From the NCBI GenBank assembly GCA_963699345.1, contig CAVOTL010000005.1, positions 1,736,001 to 1,800,000 of the forward strand: a stretch of DNA of 64,000 nt, read 5' to 3'. This document shows, piece after piece, positions 31,701-39,752 of the stretch. Under the pieces are notes generated by a model that worked only from the letters and a program-made list of their open reading frames with translations, was not told the DNA's origin and did no database searches. Every line of letters begins with the position of its first letter. The first letter of the stretch is position 1. Position numbers and translations under genes: made by a program. Source of the DNA: Bog-756 sp963699345. GTDB lineage: Bacteria; Actinomycetota; Acidimicrobiia; Acidimicrobiales; RAAP-2.

Positions 31701-34163
31701 TCACGACCGGATGCGCCCGTTGGTCGGGTCGTAGGGCGCCCGGAGCCCGACATCGGCCGCCAGGAGCCGGCCACCGACATCGAGCTCGTAGCTGCCCTCA
31801 CCGAGGTACGCCGGTGTGACCACCTCCCGGTCCGGTCGCCAGACGTAGGCCAGCCCGACACACGCGCCCTGCGTGGCGGACCAGGCGACCGAGGTCACCT
31901 GGCCGGCGGCGGCACCGTCGCGCCGGACCAGTTCGCCCCCCCACATCATCGCTTCGGGATCCTGGAGGCGGAACGACACCAGGCGGCGGCGGGGCCCCTC
32001 GGTCACGGCCCGCTCCACCGCGGCCCGACCCACGAACTCGATGTCCGTGTCGAGCTTGCACGTGAAGCGGAGCCCGGCCTCCACCGGGTCGTGGTCCGGG
32101 GTGAGGTCGGACCCGAAGGCTCGGTACCCCTTGTCGAGCCGGAGCGAGTTGATGGCGTAGTACCCGGCCGGCAGGAGGGGGATGTCGGCTCCGGTCCGGA
32201 CCAGGAGCTCGTAGACCCCGACGGCGAACTCCGTCGGGACGTAGAGTTCCCAGCCCAGCTCCCCCACGTAGGTGATCCGCGTGGCCCACACCGTCGCCTG
32301 GCCGAGGTCGATCTCGCGGCCGGTGGCGAAGGGGAAGGCCGCATCCGAGAGGTCCTCCCGGGTGAGCCGTTGCAACAGTTCGCGCGAGCGGGGTCCCATC
32401 ACCCCGTACACGGCCATCGAGGAGGAGACGTCGACCACGGCGACGTGCTCGTCGTCCGCCACGTGGCGCTCGATCCACGAGCGGTCCCGCACCACCGAGG
32501 CCGAGCCGGTGACCACGAGGTAGCGGTCACGGCCCTGCCGGGTCACGGTCACGTCCGCCTCGTATCCCCCACGCCCGTTGAGCATCCCCGTGTAGACGGC
32601 ACGGCCGACGGGCACGGCCACGTCGGCGGTGCACAGCCGCTGCAACACCTGGCCGGCGTGGCGACCGGTGACGAGCAGCTTGCCGAACGAGGTCTCGTCG
32701 AAGAGCGTGACCGCCCGGCGGGTGTGCTCCTGTTCGGCGACCGACCAGGGGAGCCAGTCCGGACGGTCCCACGTGTACCCGAGGACCGGGGCCTCGCCGG
32801 CCGGCGCGAAGACGTTGGCCCGCTCCCAACCCATCTTGGACCCGAACTGGGCGTTGGCCGCCTCCAACAGGTGGTACACCGGCGACCGGCGGAAGGGTCG
32901 GGCGGTCACCAGCTCCCGGTTGGGCCACGGGATCTCGTAGTGGAGGCCGAGGATCTCCCCCACCCGGTCGTGGAGCCACTGGTTGTTCCCGTTGAAGGGC
33001 GCGAACCGCCGGATGTCCTGGGCCACCAGGTCCACGGTGGGCTCCCCCTCGACGATCCACTCGGCCAGGGCCCGACCGGCGCCTCCCGCCGAGGCGATGC
33101 CCACCGAGTTGAATCCGGCTCCGACGAAGAAGTTGGCCAGCTCCGGCGCCTCGCCCACGATGAACTGGTTGTCCGGGGTGAAGCTCTCGGGCCCGTTGTA
33201 GAACTTCCGGATCCCGGTGTGGTGCAGGGCCGGGATCCGCTCGAGTGCGCTCTCCATCAGGACCGAGAAGTGGTCCCAGTCCTCGTCGAGCAGTTGGAAC
33301 TCGAACGGGTACGGCAGCTCGTCGGGTGCCACCCACGGCTTCGCCTCCGGCTCGAAACCACCGATCACCAGGCCACCCACCTCCTCCTTGAAGTAGGTGT
33401 ACCCGTCGGGATCCCGCAGGATGGGCAGCTGCGGGTGGACCCCGTCGATCTGTTCGGACACCACGTAGAAGTGCTCCGCCGAGTGGAGCGGCACGTTGAC
33501 CCCGGCCAGCGCGCCCACGGCCTTGGCCCACTGTCCGGCGCAGTTGACGACGACATCGGCCTCGATCCGGCCCCGGTCGGTCACCACCCCCGTGACCCGT
33601 CCGTCCCGCTGGTCGACGGCGATCACGCGCGTCCGCTCGAACACCCGGGCGCCGCGGTCCCGGGCGCCGCGGGCCAGCGACGCCGTGACGTCGACCGGGT
33701 TGGCGGTGCCGTCACCCGGCAGCCAGATGGCGCCCACCAGGTCGCCGACCGCCAGTGGCGGGTACAGCTCCTTCGCCCGGTCGGGGCTGAGGAGCTCGCA
33801 CTCGAGGTCGTAGACCTCGGCCGTCGCCGCGGTGCGCCGCAGCTGCACCATCCGCTCCTCGGTCCGGGCGACGGTGACGCCGCCGCACCGTTTGAAGCCG
33901 GTGGCCAGTCCCGTCTCGGCCTCCAGTCGGCTGTACAGCTCCGCCGAGTACTGGACCAGCCGCGTGCCGCCCTCGGTCGCCCGCAGCTGGCCGAGCAGGC
34001 CGGCGGCGTGCCAGGTGGTACCGGAGGACAGCTGTCCCTGTTCGATGACGACGACGTCCGTCCGTCCCAGGCGGGTGAGGTGGTACGCCACGCTGGCGCC
34101 GACGATTCCGCCGCCGACGATGACCACGTCCGCCCGGTCGGGCAGTCCACTGTCGGTGCTCAT
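31701..34163 (-). CDS. FAD-dependent dehydrogenase fused to a GcvT domain (sarcosine/dimethylglycine dehydrogenase-like)
   Basis: 820 residues. The FAD-binding loop VVIVGGGIVGASVAYHL (about 14–30) opens a DAO-type oxidoreductase (to about 375), followed by the FAO middle domain and a folate-binding GcvT aminomethyltransferase domain (about 440–800). This layout is that of sarcosine and dimethylglycine dehydrogenases, which strip N-methyl groups and pass formaldehyde to tetrahydrofolate. The precise amine is not known. It is downstream of a choline-kinase-like gene on the same strand (64 bases apart) and near a permease and GntR regulator, forming a methylamine-type regulon. Confidence 0.85.
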   Translation of the reverse strand: MSTDSGLPDRADVVIVGGGIVGASVAYHLTRLGRTDVVVIEQGQLSSGTTWHAAGLLGQLRATEGGTRLVQYSAELYSRLEAETGLATGFKRCGGVTVARTEERMVQLRRTAATAEVYDLECELLSPDRAKELYPPLAVGDLVGAIWLPGDGTANPVDVTASLARGARDRGARVFERTRVIAVDQRDGRVTGVVTDRGRIEADVVVNCAGQWAKAVGALAGVNVPLHSAEHFYVVSEQIDGVHPQLPILRDPDGYTYFKEEVGGLVIGGFEPEAKPWVAPDELPYPFEFQLLDEDWDHFSVLMESALERIPALHHTGIRKFYNGPESFTPDNQFIVGEAPELANFFVGAGFNSVGIASAGGAGRALAEWIVEGEPTVDLVAQDIRRFAPFNGNNQWLHDRVGEILGLHYEIPWPNRELVTARPFRRSPVYHLLEAANAQFGSKMGWERANVFAPAGEAPVLGYTWDRPDWLPWSVAEQEHTRRAVTLFDETSFGKLLVTGRHAGQVLQRLCTADVAVPVGRAVYTGMLNGRGGYEADVTVTRQGRDRYLVVTGSASVVRDRSWIERHVADDEHVAVVDVSSSMAVYGVMGPRSRELLQRLTREDLSDAAFPFATGREIDLGQATVWATRITYVGELGWELYVPTEFAVGVYELLVRTGADIPLLPAGYYAINSLRLDKGYRAFGSDLTPDHDPVEAGLRFTCKLDTDIEFVGRAAVERAVTEGPRRRLVSFRLQDPEAMMWGGELVRRDGAAAGQVTSVAWSATQGACVGLAYVWRPDREVVTPAYLGEGSYELDVGGRLLAADVGLRAPYDPTNGRIRS

Positions 34164-34227
34164 GTGTGTACCGTCCTTGTCGTGTCGGTCATCGGATGGG
34201 GGGGCCGGTGCCGGTCCGGGCGGGGGT

Positions 34228-35172
34228 TCAGTCCGTCCGCTGGACGTCCTCGATCAGACGGTCGAGGTCGGGACCGCGGAAGGTGGCCGCCGCCCGCTCG
34301 TACTTCTCCATGCCCCAGGGCCAGAACTCGAAGTCGATGTCACTCGACGCCTCCTGGATCGAGGCCCACAGCGTCCACCCGTACTGGCCCATCAGGCCCT
34401 GCAGGCGCGCCCGTGCCACCCGGTTGGCGACGTGCCGGCCGTGGTACGCCGTCACCAGGTACTCGAGCTGGTCGTCCGACAGGTGGCACTCGCTCCAGAT
34501 GTTGCCGAGTTCGAAGCACGGGTCGTTGTTGCCCGAGTACTCGTAGTCGATCAGTCGGACGGTCTCGCCGTCGTCGATGAAATTGCCGGCCAGCAGGTCG
34601 TTGTTGCAGGCCACCGTCGGTCCGCGCCGCACGGCCAGGGCCCCCCGGATCCGCTGGACCGCCGGCAGGTGGTCGAGGTAGTCGTCGGGTAGACGGAATC
34701 CCCGGTCCAGGACGATGCGGAGGTAGCGCTCCTGGATGTCGAACATGTCGAAGTCGTTGACGAATGGCGGGCCGCCGTGGAGGCGGCGGCACGCCACGGC
34801 CGCCCGGTCGAGGACCCCGGGGGTGGCGAAGTCCTCGTCCCGCAGCGTCTTGCCCTCGAGGAACCCGATGACCAGTGCGGACTCATCGGGCACGTAGGCG
34901 TACACCGGGGCGCCCACCCCGGCGTCCGCGGCGATCACGGAATTCCGGTACTCGTTGTCACGGTCGATGGCCAGCGCCCCCGAGCCCGGTCCGGCGATCC
35001 GGACGACATAGTCACCTTCCGCGGTCGTGACGCGGTAGTTCCGGTTCGTGAGGCCGCCGTCCAGCGCCCGGACCTCCAGCCGACGACCCCGCAGCACGTC
35101 GACCGCGTCGCAGAGGGAACGGGGGAGGGTCGCCCCGGTCCCGGCCGGTGATGCCGCTCCTGTTCGGTCCAT
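34228..35172 (-). CDS. Choline/ethanolamine kinase-like phosphotransferase
   Basis: 314 residues from the ATG at 35172, which has GAGGGG upstream. The choline-kinase-like N-lobe has LDGGLTNRNYRV; Brenner's motif reads CNNDLLAGN, where Asp192 and Asn197 are kept but the usual His of HNDL is Asn191. The metal-binding Asp209 follows in LIDYEYSGNNDP, and the CK signature EYSGNNDPCFELGNIWSE is clear. It probably phosphorylates a choline-like amino alcohol in the cytosol. It is divergent from a GntR regulator and precedes the sarcosine-dehydrogenase-like gene. Confidence 0.8.
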   Translation of the reverse strand: MDRTGAASPAGTGATLPRSLCDAVDVLRGRRLEVRALDGGLTNRNYRVTTAEGDYVVRIAGPGSGALAIDRDNEYRNSVIAADAGVGAPVYAYVPDESALVIGFLEGKTLRDEDFATPGVLDRAAVACRRLHGGPPFVNDFDMFDIQERYLRIVLDRGFRLPDDYLDHLPAVQRIRGALAVRRGPTVACNNDLLAGNFIDDGETVRLIDYEYSGNNDPCFELGNIWSECHLSDDQLEYLVTAYHGRHVANRVARARLQGLMGQYGWTLWASIQEASSDIDFEFWPWGMEKYERAAATFRGPDLDRLIEDVQRTD

Positions 35173-35248
35173 GTCACCCCTCGCCACACGATGTCCGCCC
35201 ACCGCGTCGGCGGACCGGCGCCGGGAGCCGACTCCTTGCGAGGTCCCG

Positions 35249-35256
35249 GTCTAGAC
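35249..35256. promoter_or_regulatory. GntR/HutC-type operator GTCTAGAC
   Basis: The perfect palindrome fits GT(N)TA(N)AC, the consensus of the HutC subfamily of GntR regulators. It lies in the 134-base space between the divergent kinase-like gene and a UTRA-domain GntR gene, well placed to control both. Confidence 0.5.
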
Positions 35257-35293
35257 AGAACCTACCGGACCCTGCCCTCCGGGACGATCCCGC

Positions 35294-35299
35294 TAGCAT
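35294..35299 (+). promoter_or_regulatory. Putative -10 element (TAGCAT) for the GntR gene
   Basis: TAGCAT fits TANNNT and stands seven bases before the GTG at 35307, suggesting a leaderless transcript. No ribosome binding site is seen. Confidence 0.35.
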
Positions 35300-35306
35300 C
35301 CCCGAA

Positions 35307-36083
35307 GTGACGCGTGCGGAGCCCCCACTCGACTGGCTGGCCGGCGCGCCCTCGTTCCCTCCGCCGGACGGCATCCCCGCCCATGCCAGCATCGCCCGTT
35401 GGCTCACCGAACTCATCGGTCGCGGGGACCTGGTCCCAGGCGACCGGCTCCCACGGGAGGACACCTTCGCCGCGTCACTGGGTGTCAGCCGGATGACCCT
35501 CCGCCAGGCACTGGCGACACTCGAGGGCAAGGGCACGCTCGAGCGCAAGACGGGCCGCCTCGGCGGCACCTTCGTGCGCGAGCCGCGCATCGAGTGCGAT
35601 CTCACGGGCATGGCCGGGTTCACCGAACAGATGCGGCGGTCCAACCTGCGGGCCGGTGCCCGCGTGGTGTCGGCCACCACCGTGCCCGCCAACGCCACCA
35701 CGGCCACCGCGCTCGGCGTCCAGCGCGGCACCCCGGTCCACGAGATCGTGCGCGTCCGAACCGCCCGACGCGAGCCCCTGGCCATCGAGCGCTCGTACTT
35801 CCCGACCGGGCCGTTCCCCGACCTGCTCGACCACGGGCTGTCGGGGTCCCTGTACACCCTCCTCACCCGCGTCTACGGCCAGCGGCCCACGTCGGCCCAC
35901 GAGGACCTGGAGCCCGTCATCGCCCGTGACGACGAGGCCCGTCTGCTGGACGTCGAGCCGGGCTCGGCCCTCATGCTGATCACGCGCACGGCGTTCACCA
36001 CCGCCGGTCTGGCCGTCGAGTTCGCCCGGGACATCTTCCGGCCGGACCGGGTCAGGATCGCCCTGCGCACCGGCATCACCTGA
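35307..36083 (+). CDS. GntR family regulator with UTRA domain (HutC subfamily)
   Basis: 258 residues. A winged helix-turn-helix (about 25–95, with PREDTFAASLGVSRMTLRQALATLE) is followed by a UTRA ligand-binding domain (about 110–255, with EIVRVRTARREPLAIERSYF). HutC-type proteins release DNA on binding a small effector; here the effector is probably an intermediate of the neighbouring methylamine/choline-like pathway. A GTCTAGAC operator sits between it and the divergent kinase gene. The frame is open 53 codons upstream, but no ribosome site supports an earlier start and the -10 box precedes the GTG. Confidence 0.85.
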   Translation: MTRAEPPLDWLAGAPSFPPPDGIPAHASIARWLTELIGRGDLVPGDRLPREDTFAASLGVSRMTLRQALATLEGKGTLERKTGRLGGTFVREPRIECDLTGMAGFTEQMRRSNLRAGARVVSATTVPANATTATALGVQRGTPVHEIVRVRTARREPLAIERSYFPTGPFPDLLDHGLSGSLYTLLTRVYGQRPTSAHEDLEPVIARDDEARLLDVEPGSALMLITRTAFTTAGLAVEFARDIFRPDRVRIALRTGIT

Positions 36084-36172
36084 GCCGCCCCGCCACCGTC
36101 CTCCGCCGTCCCCCGAGGCACGGCACCCGAGCCGGGACCGGGCGCACCTCGGTCCCGGCGACCGCGCCGACC

Positions 36173-37825
36173 TCAGATCCCCTTGGCCAGCTCCTCTTCG
36201 GTCATGTCGATCGTCTGTCGGGGACCCTTGAACCACTTCTTCACCGAGAGGTGCCAGTAGGCCCACAGGGCGATCATCGCCACCGGCACGACGATGATCG
36301 TGTAGTTCACGTACTTCAGCGCGAATCCGGTCTGCCCCGGCATGCCGAGGATGGACGTCGGCATGAAGGCCATGAAGGAGCACATGACGATGTCGACGAG
36401 GGCGATGACCGCGATCCACTTGTACTTGGCCCCGAGACTCCAGCCGCCCTGCTTGAACTTCTCGCCCAGTCGCCAGCGATGCCAGATCGGTATGGCGAAG
36501 CACCAGTAGAGCCCGATGACCCCGATGGACACCACGGCGTTGAAGGCCACCGGGGTCGGGACCTGGAGCACGTGGTTCGGATTTCCGGGAAGCGGATTGG
36601 CGTAGGGGATGTCCACCGTGATGAGCGCCGGGGAGGTGAGGATGATGCCGATCACCGCCGTGAGGATGACCGCGGAGACCGGCACACGCTTCGACGACAG
36701 CTTCGACCAGCGCTTGTGACCGGGGACGGCACCGTCACGGCTGAAGGCGAACATCATCCGGGAACAGCTCGTCATGCAGGCCATGGTGCAGAAGAGCTGT
36801 CCGGCGGCCGCGATGACGAGGATCGCGCTGGCCCAGCCCGACGTCAGGGCTTCGGTGAAGATCGTCGCCACCGCGCCGCCGCCGTTGGTCACGTCGGTCG
36901 GGTTCTGCACGGCGAAGAGGAACGACAGGAGGAGGATCCATCCACCGATGGCCGAGTAGAAGATCGACCTCCACATTCCCTTGGCCGCCGAGTTGGCCGC
37001 GCTCTTCGTCTCCTCGGACAGGTGGGCCGACGCGTCGTAACCGGTGATCGTGTACTGCGTCAGCAGGCCACCCACGGGAAGGACGACGAAGATGAACCCC
37101 AGCCCACTCGTCTTACCCCCGAAGAACCCGGAGTTGTTGATCCAGTGGGTGAAGACCCACGAGAAGCTCTGGTGATGGATGTTCGCCATGTTTCCGTGGG
37201 GCAGGGCGATCAGGATCACCACGACGATGGCGGCGCCGAACACGTGCCACCACACGGACACGTTGTTGACCAGGGCCAACAGATGGCTCGAGAAGATGTT
37301 CACCACCGCGCCGAGCACGAGGATGCCGACGAAGTAGAGGAAGATCGTGTGCAGGTTCCCCGAGGTGTACCCCTTGAAGTACGTGCCGAGCGTGATGTCG
37401 ATGAAGGTCGCACAGCCGTAGGCCACCGAGGCCACGATGGCCAGGAGGCCGATCAGGTTCAGCCATCCGGTGTAGTAGCCGGCCTTGGCCCCCCCGAGCT
37501 TGGACGCCCACCAGTAGATCCCGCCCGACGTGGGGTAGGCGGACACCAGCTCGGCGAGACAGAGGCCGATGCACAGGATGAGGGCGGCCAGGATCGGCCA
37601 GCCCCAGGCGATGGCCGCGGGGCCGCCCCCGTTCCATCCGTCGAAGAAGGTCGTGAAGCAACCCGCCAGGATCGAGATGATGGAGAAGGAGATGGCGAAG
37701 TTCGAGAACCCCGACCACGAGCGACTGAGTTCCTGTTTGTACCCGAGCTCCGCCAGCAGCTCCTCGTCGGTCCGCACCCCGAGGTGCTCCGGATCGATCT
37801 CCAGCGGTTCAATTCCCTCAGGCAC
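36173..37825 (-). CDS. APC family amino acid/amine permease
   Basis: 550 residues with about 12 helices. The first membrane segment begins GFSNFAISFSIISILAGCFTT, the signature of the GABA/choline-type branch of the APC superfamily (bacterial and fungal amino-acid/choline transporters). ELVSAYPTSGGIYWWASKLGG in helix 3 is typical. It should import an amino acid or amine by cation coupling. The start is at 37825. The GCGTC-rich region before it (37826–38110) holds an AT-rich patch and a GTCTAGAG sequence, so regulation by the GntR protein is likely. Confidence 0.85.
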   Translation of the reverse strand: MPEGIEPLEIDPEHLGVRTDEELLAELGYKQELSRSWSGFSNFAISFSIISILAGCFTTFFDGWNGGGPAAIAWGWPILAALILCIGLCLAELVSAYPTSGGIYWWASKLGGAKAGYYTGWLNLIGLLAIVASVAYGCATFIDITLGTYFKGYTSGNLHTIFLYFVGILVLGAVVNIFSSHLLALVNNVSVWWHVFGAAIVVVILIALPHGNMANIHHQSFSWVFTHWINNSGFFGGKTSGLGFIFVVLPVGGLLTQYTITGYDASAHLSEETKSAANSAAKGMWRSIFYSAIGGWILLLSFLFAVQNPTDVTNGGGAVATIFTEALTSGWASAILVIAAAGQLFCTMACMTSCSRMMFAFSRDGAVPGHKRWSKLSSKRVPVSAVILTAVIGIILTSPALITVDIPYANPLPGNPNHVLQVPTPVAFNAVVSIGVIGLYWCFAIPIWHRWRLGEKFKQGGWSLGAKYKWIAVIALVDIVMCSFMAFMPTSILGMPGQTGFALKYVNYTIIVVPVAMIALWAYWHLSVKKWFKGPRQTIDMTEEELAKGI

Positions 37826-37923
37826 CGGCGTCCTCTTTCTCGTGGATGACTCGGACGATGACGTCGAACTGCGGTGATGGACCCCTCGTGATTAGCGGCA
37901 ACGTAACACCGGTATCGGGTTGT

Positions 37924-37931
37924 GTCTAGAG
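37924..37931. promoter_or_regulatory. Near-copy of the GntR/HutC operator (GTCTAGAG)
   Basis: It differs from GTCTAGAC by one base and lies in the 285-base space between the permease and the divergent monooxygenase. That space also has the window's rare AT-rich stretch (TAACACCGGTATCGGG, GAGTATTTCC), suited to promoters for both genes. Confidence 0.35.
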
Positions 37932-38110
37932 TATTTCCCCTGGTCGAACCGGCCCGGCACGGTGGTCCGAGCGCTCGGCCGACACGGCGCTCGGGCAAGG
38001 TCGCCGACTCCCTCCGGCTGCCTCCCGGCGGCCGTTGCACCCGTGGTTTCGCTCCCCGATAGGGTCGTCCCGCGACGTCATCGGAACGGACGGCGGGACG
38101 GAGGAGGGTC

Positions 38111-39676
38111 GTGGCACTGGACATCGGGCTCAGGGCGTTCGAGCGGGAGGTGCACCGTGCCCGGGTCGAGGGCCGGCCCACGCCGACGGTCGCCATCGTC
38201 GGGGGCGGTCTCTCGGGACTCGCCGCCGCCGTCCAGCTCGTCCGCGCCGGCGTCCGCAGCTTCACCGTCCTTGAGCAGTCGGACGGCGTCGGTGGCACCT
38301 GGCGCGACAACACCTATCCGGGGGCTGCCTGCGACGTCCCCTCGCACCTGTACTCGTTCTCCTTCGCGCCCAAGACCGACTGGACGCGGCGATTCGCCGA
38401 ACAGCCGGAGATCCTCGCCTACGCCGAAGATCTCGTGGACCGGTTCCACCTCGCCCCCCATCTGCGGTTGGGCACCACCGTGACGTCGGCCCGCTTCGAC
38501 GAGTCCGACGACCGGTGGCGCCTCGTCCTCCGCCATGGTGAGGGGGAGCGCGAGATGGTGGCCGACACGGTGGTGTTCGCCTGCGGGCAGCTCAACCGGC
38601 CCCACCTCCCCGACGTCGAGGGAGCCGACCGGTTCGACGGGCCGTCCTGGCACTCCGCCCGCTGGGACCACTCGGTCGACCTCACCGGCCGCCGGGTGGC
38701 GGTCGTCGGGACCGGGGCCAGCGCCATCCAGTTCGTTCCTCCGGTGGCGGCGGCGGCGGCCTCGACCACCGTGTTCCAGCGCAGTCCCAGCTACGTCGCC
38801 CCGAAGAAGGACCACGCCTACCCGGCCACCACCCGCCGGGCCCTCCGGCACATCGGCCCGCTACGGACCGCCTACCGCTGGTGGATCTACTGGACCCTCG
38901 AAGCACGCTGGGTCACGTTCCGGCGGGACGGGTGGGCGGGACGGAAGCTCCGACAGGTGTTCGCCCAGGGCATCCGCCAGGAGGTGGTGAGCGACCGCCT
39001 CCCCGAGCACGCGGTCGTGCCGGACTACCCGGTCGGCTGCAAGCGCATCCTGATCTCCAACGACTGGTATCCGGCTCTGTTGCGGCCCGACGTGACCGTG
39101 GTCGACTCGCCCGTCGTACGCGTCGAACCCGACGCCGTGGTGACGGCCGACGGTGGCCGGCACCCGGCCGACGTCCTGATCTTCGGGACCGGCTTCGTCA
39201 CCACGTCATTCCTGTCGCACATCCCCGTGACCGGGACCGGCGGGCGGTCGTTGGCCGACGCCTGGTCCGACGGGGCCCACGCCTACCTCGGCTCCACGGT
39301 CGCCGGCTTCCCGAATTGCTATGTCCTCTACGGGCCCAACACCAACCTCGGACACAACTCGATCCTGTTCATGGTGGAGCGTCAGCTGAACCTCGTGCTC
39401 CAGGCGCTCGCCGTCCAGACCCGGGCCATGGCGGGTCCGGCGGGAGCCACCGTCACCGTGCGCGAGACGGCCTATGCCCGGGACGACCGGCGCACCCAGC
39501 GGTTGATGGGCCGGACGGCATGGGCCGGCAACTGCACGAGCTGGTACAAGGACGCGGCGGGCCGGATCACCAACAACTGGCCGTCCTGGACGGTCCGCTA
39601 CTGGTGGGACACCCTGCGGCTGCGCGACGCCGACTTCGAGGTGGCCACCCCTGTGCCCCCGCCCACGCCCCGGTGA
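38111..39676 (+). CDS. Flavin-containing (Baeyer–Villiger-type) monooxygenase
   Basis: 521 residues. The FAD motif VAIVGGGLSGLAAA (28–40) is followed by GVGGTWRDNTYPGAACDVPSHLYSFSF, the FMO/BVMO strand. The family fingerprint FxGxxxHxxxW is seen as FDGPSWHSARW near 175–185, and a second Rossmann motif VAVVGTGASAIQ near 197–208. It oxygenates a ketone or heteroatom with NADPH and O2. The fingerprint ends in W-D rather than W-P. It is divergent from the permease; a role in the same amine pathway is possible but unproven. Confidence 0.85.
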   Translation: MALDIGLRAFEREVHRARVEGRPTPTVAIVGGGLSGLAAAVQLVRAGVRSFTVLEQSDGVGGTWRDNTYPGAACDVPSHLYSFSFAPKTDWTRRFAEQPEILAYAEDLVDRFHLAPHLRLGTTVTSARFDESDDRWRLVLRHGEGEREMVADTVVFACGQLNRPHLPDVEGADRFDGPSWHSARWDHSVDLTGRRVAVVGTGASAIQFVPPVAAAAASTTVFQRSPSYVAPKKDHAYPATTRRALRHIGPLRTAYRWWIYWTLEARWVTFRRDGWAGRKLRQVFAQGIRQEVVSDRLPEHAVVPDYPVGCKRILISNDWYPALLRPDVTVVDSPVVRVEPDAVVTADGGRHPADVLIFGTGFVTTSFLSHIPVTGTGGRSLADAWSDGAHAYLGSTVAGFPNCYVLYGPNTNLGHNSILFMVERQLNLVLQALAVQTRAMAGPAGATVTVRETAYARDDRRTQRLMGRTAWAGNCTSWYKDAAGRITNNWPSWTVRYWWDTLRLRDADFEVATPVPPPTPR

Positions 39677-39752
39677 GTTCCTATGGTCTCCCACCTGGGC
39701 TTTCTCCCGCCTGACACCAATCCCAGGTGCGGGATCGGTAACGTGATGCGCC

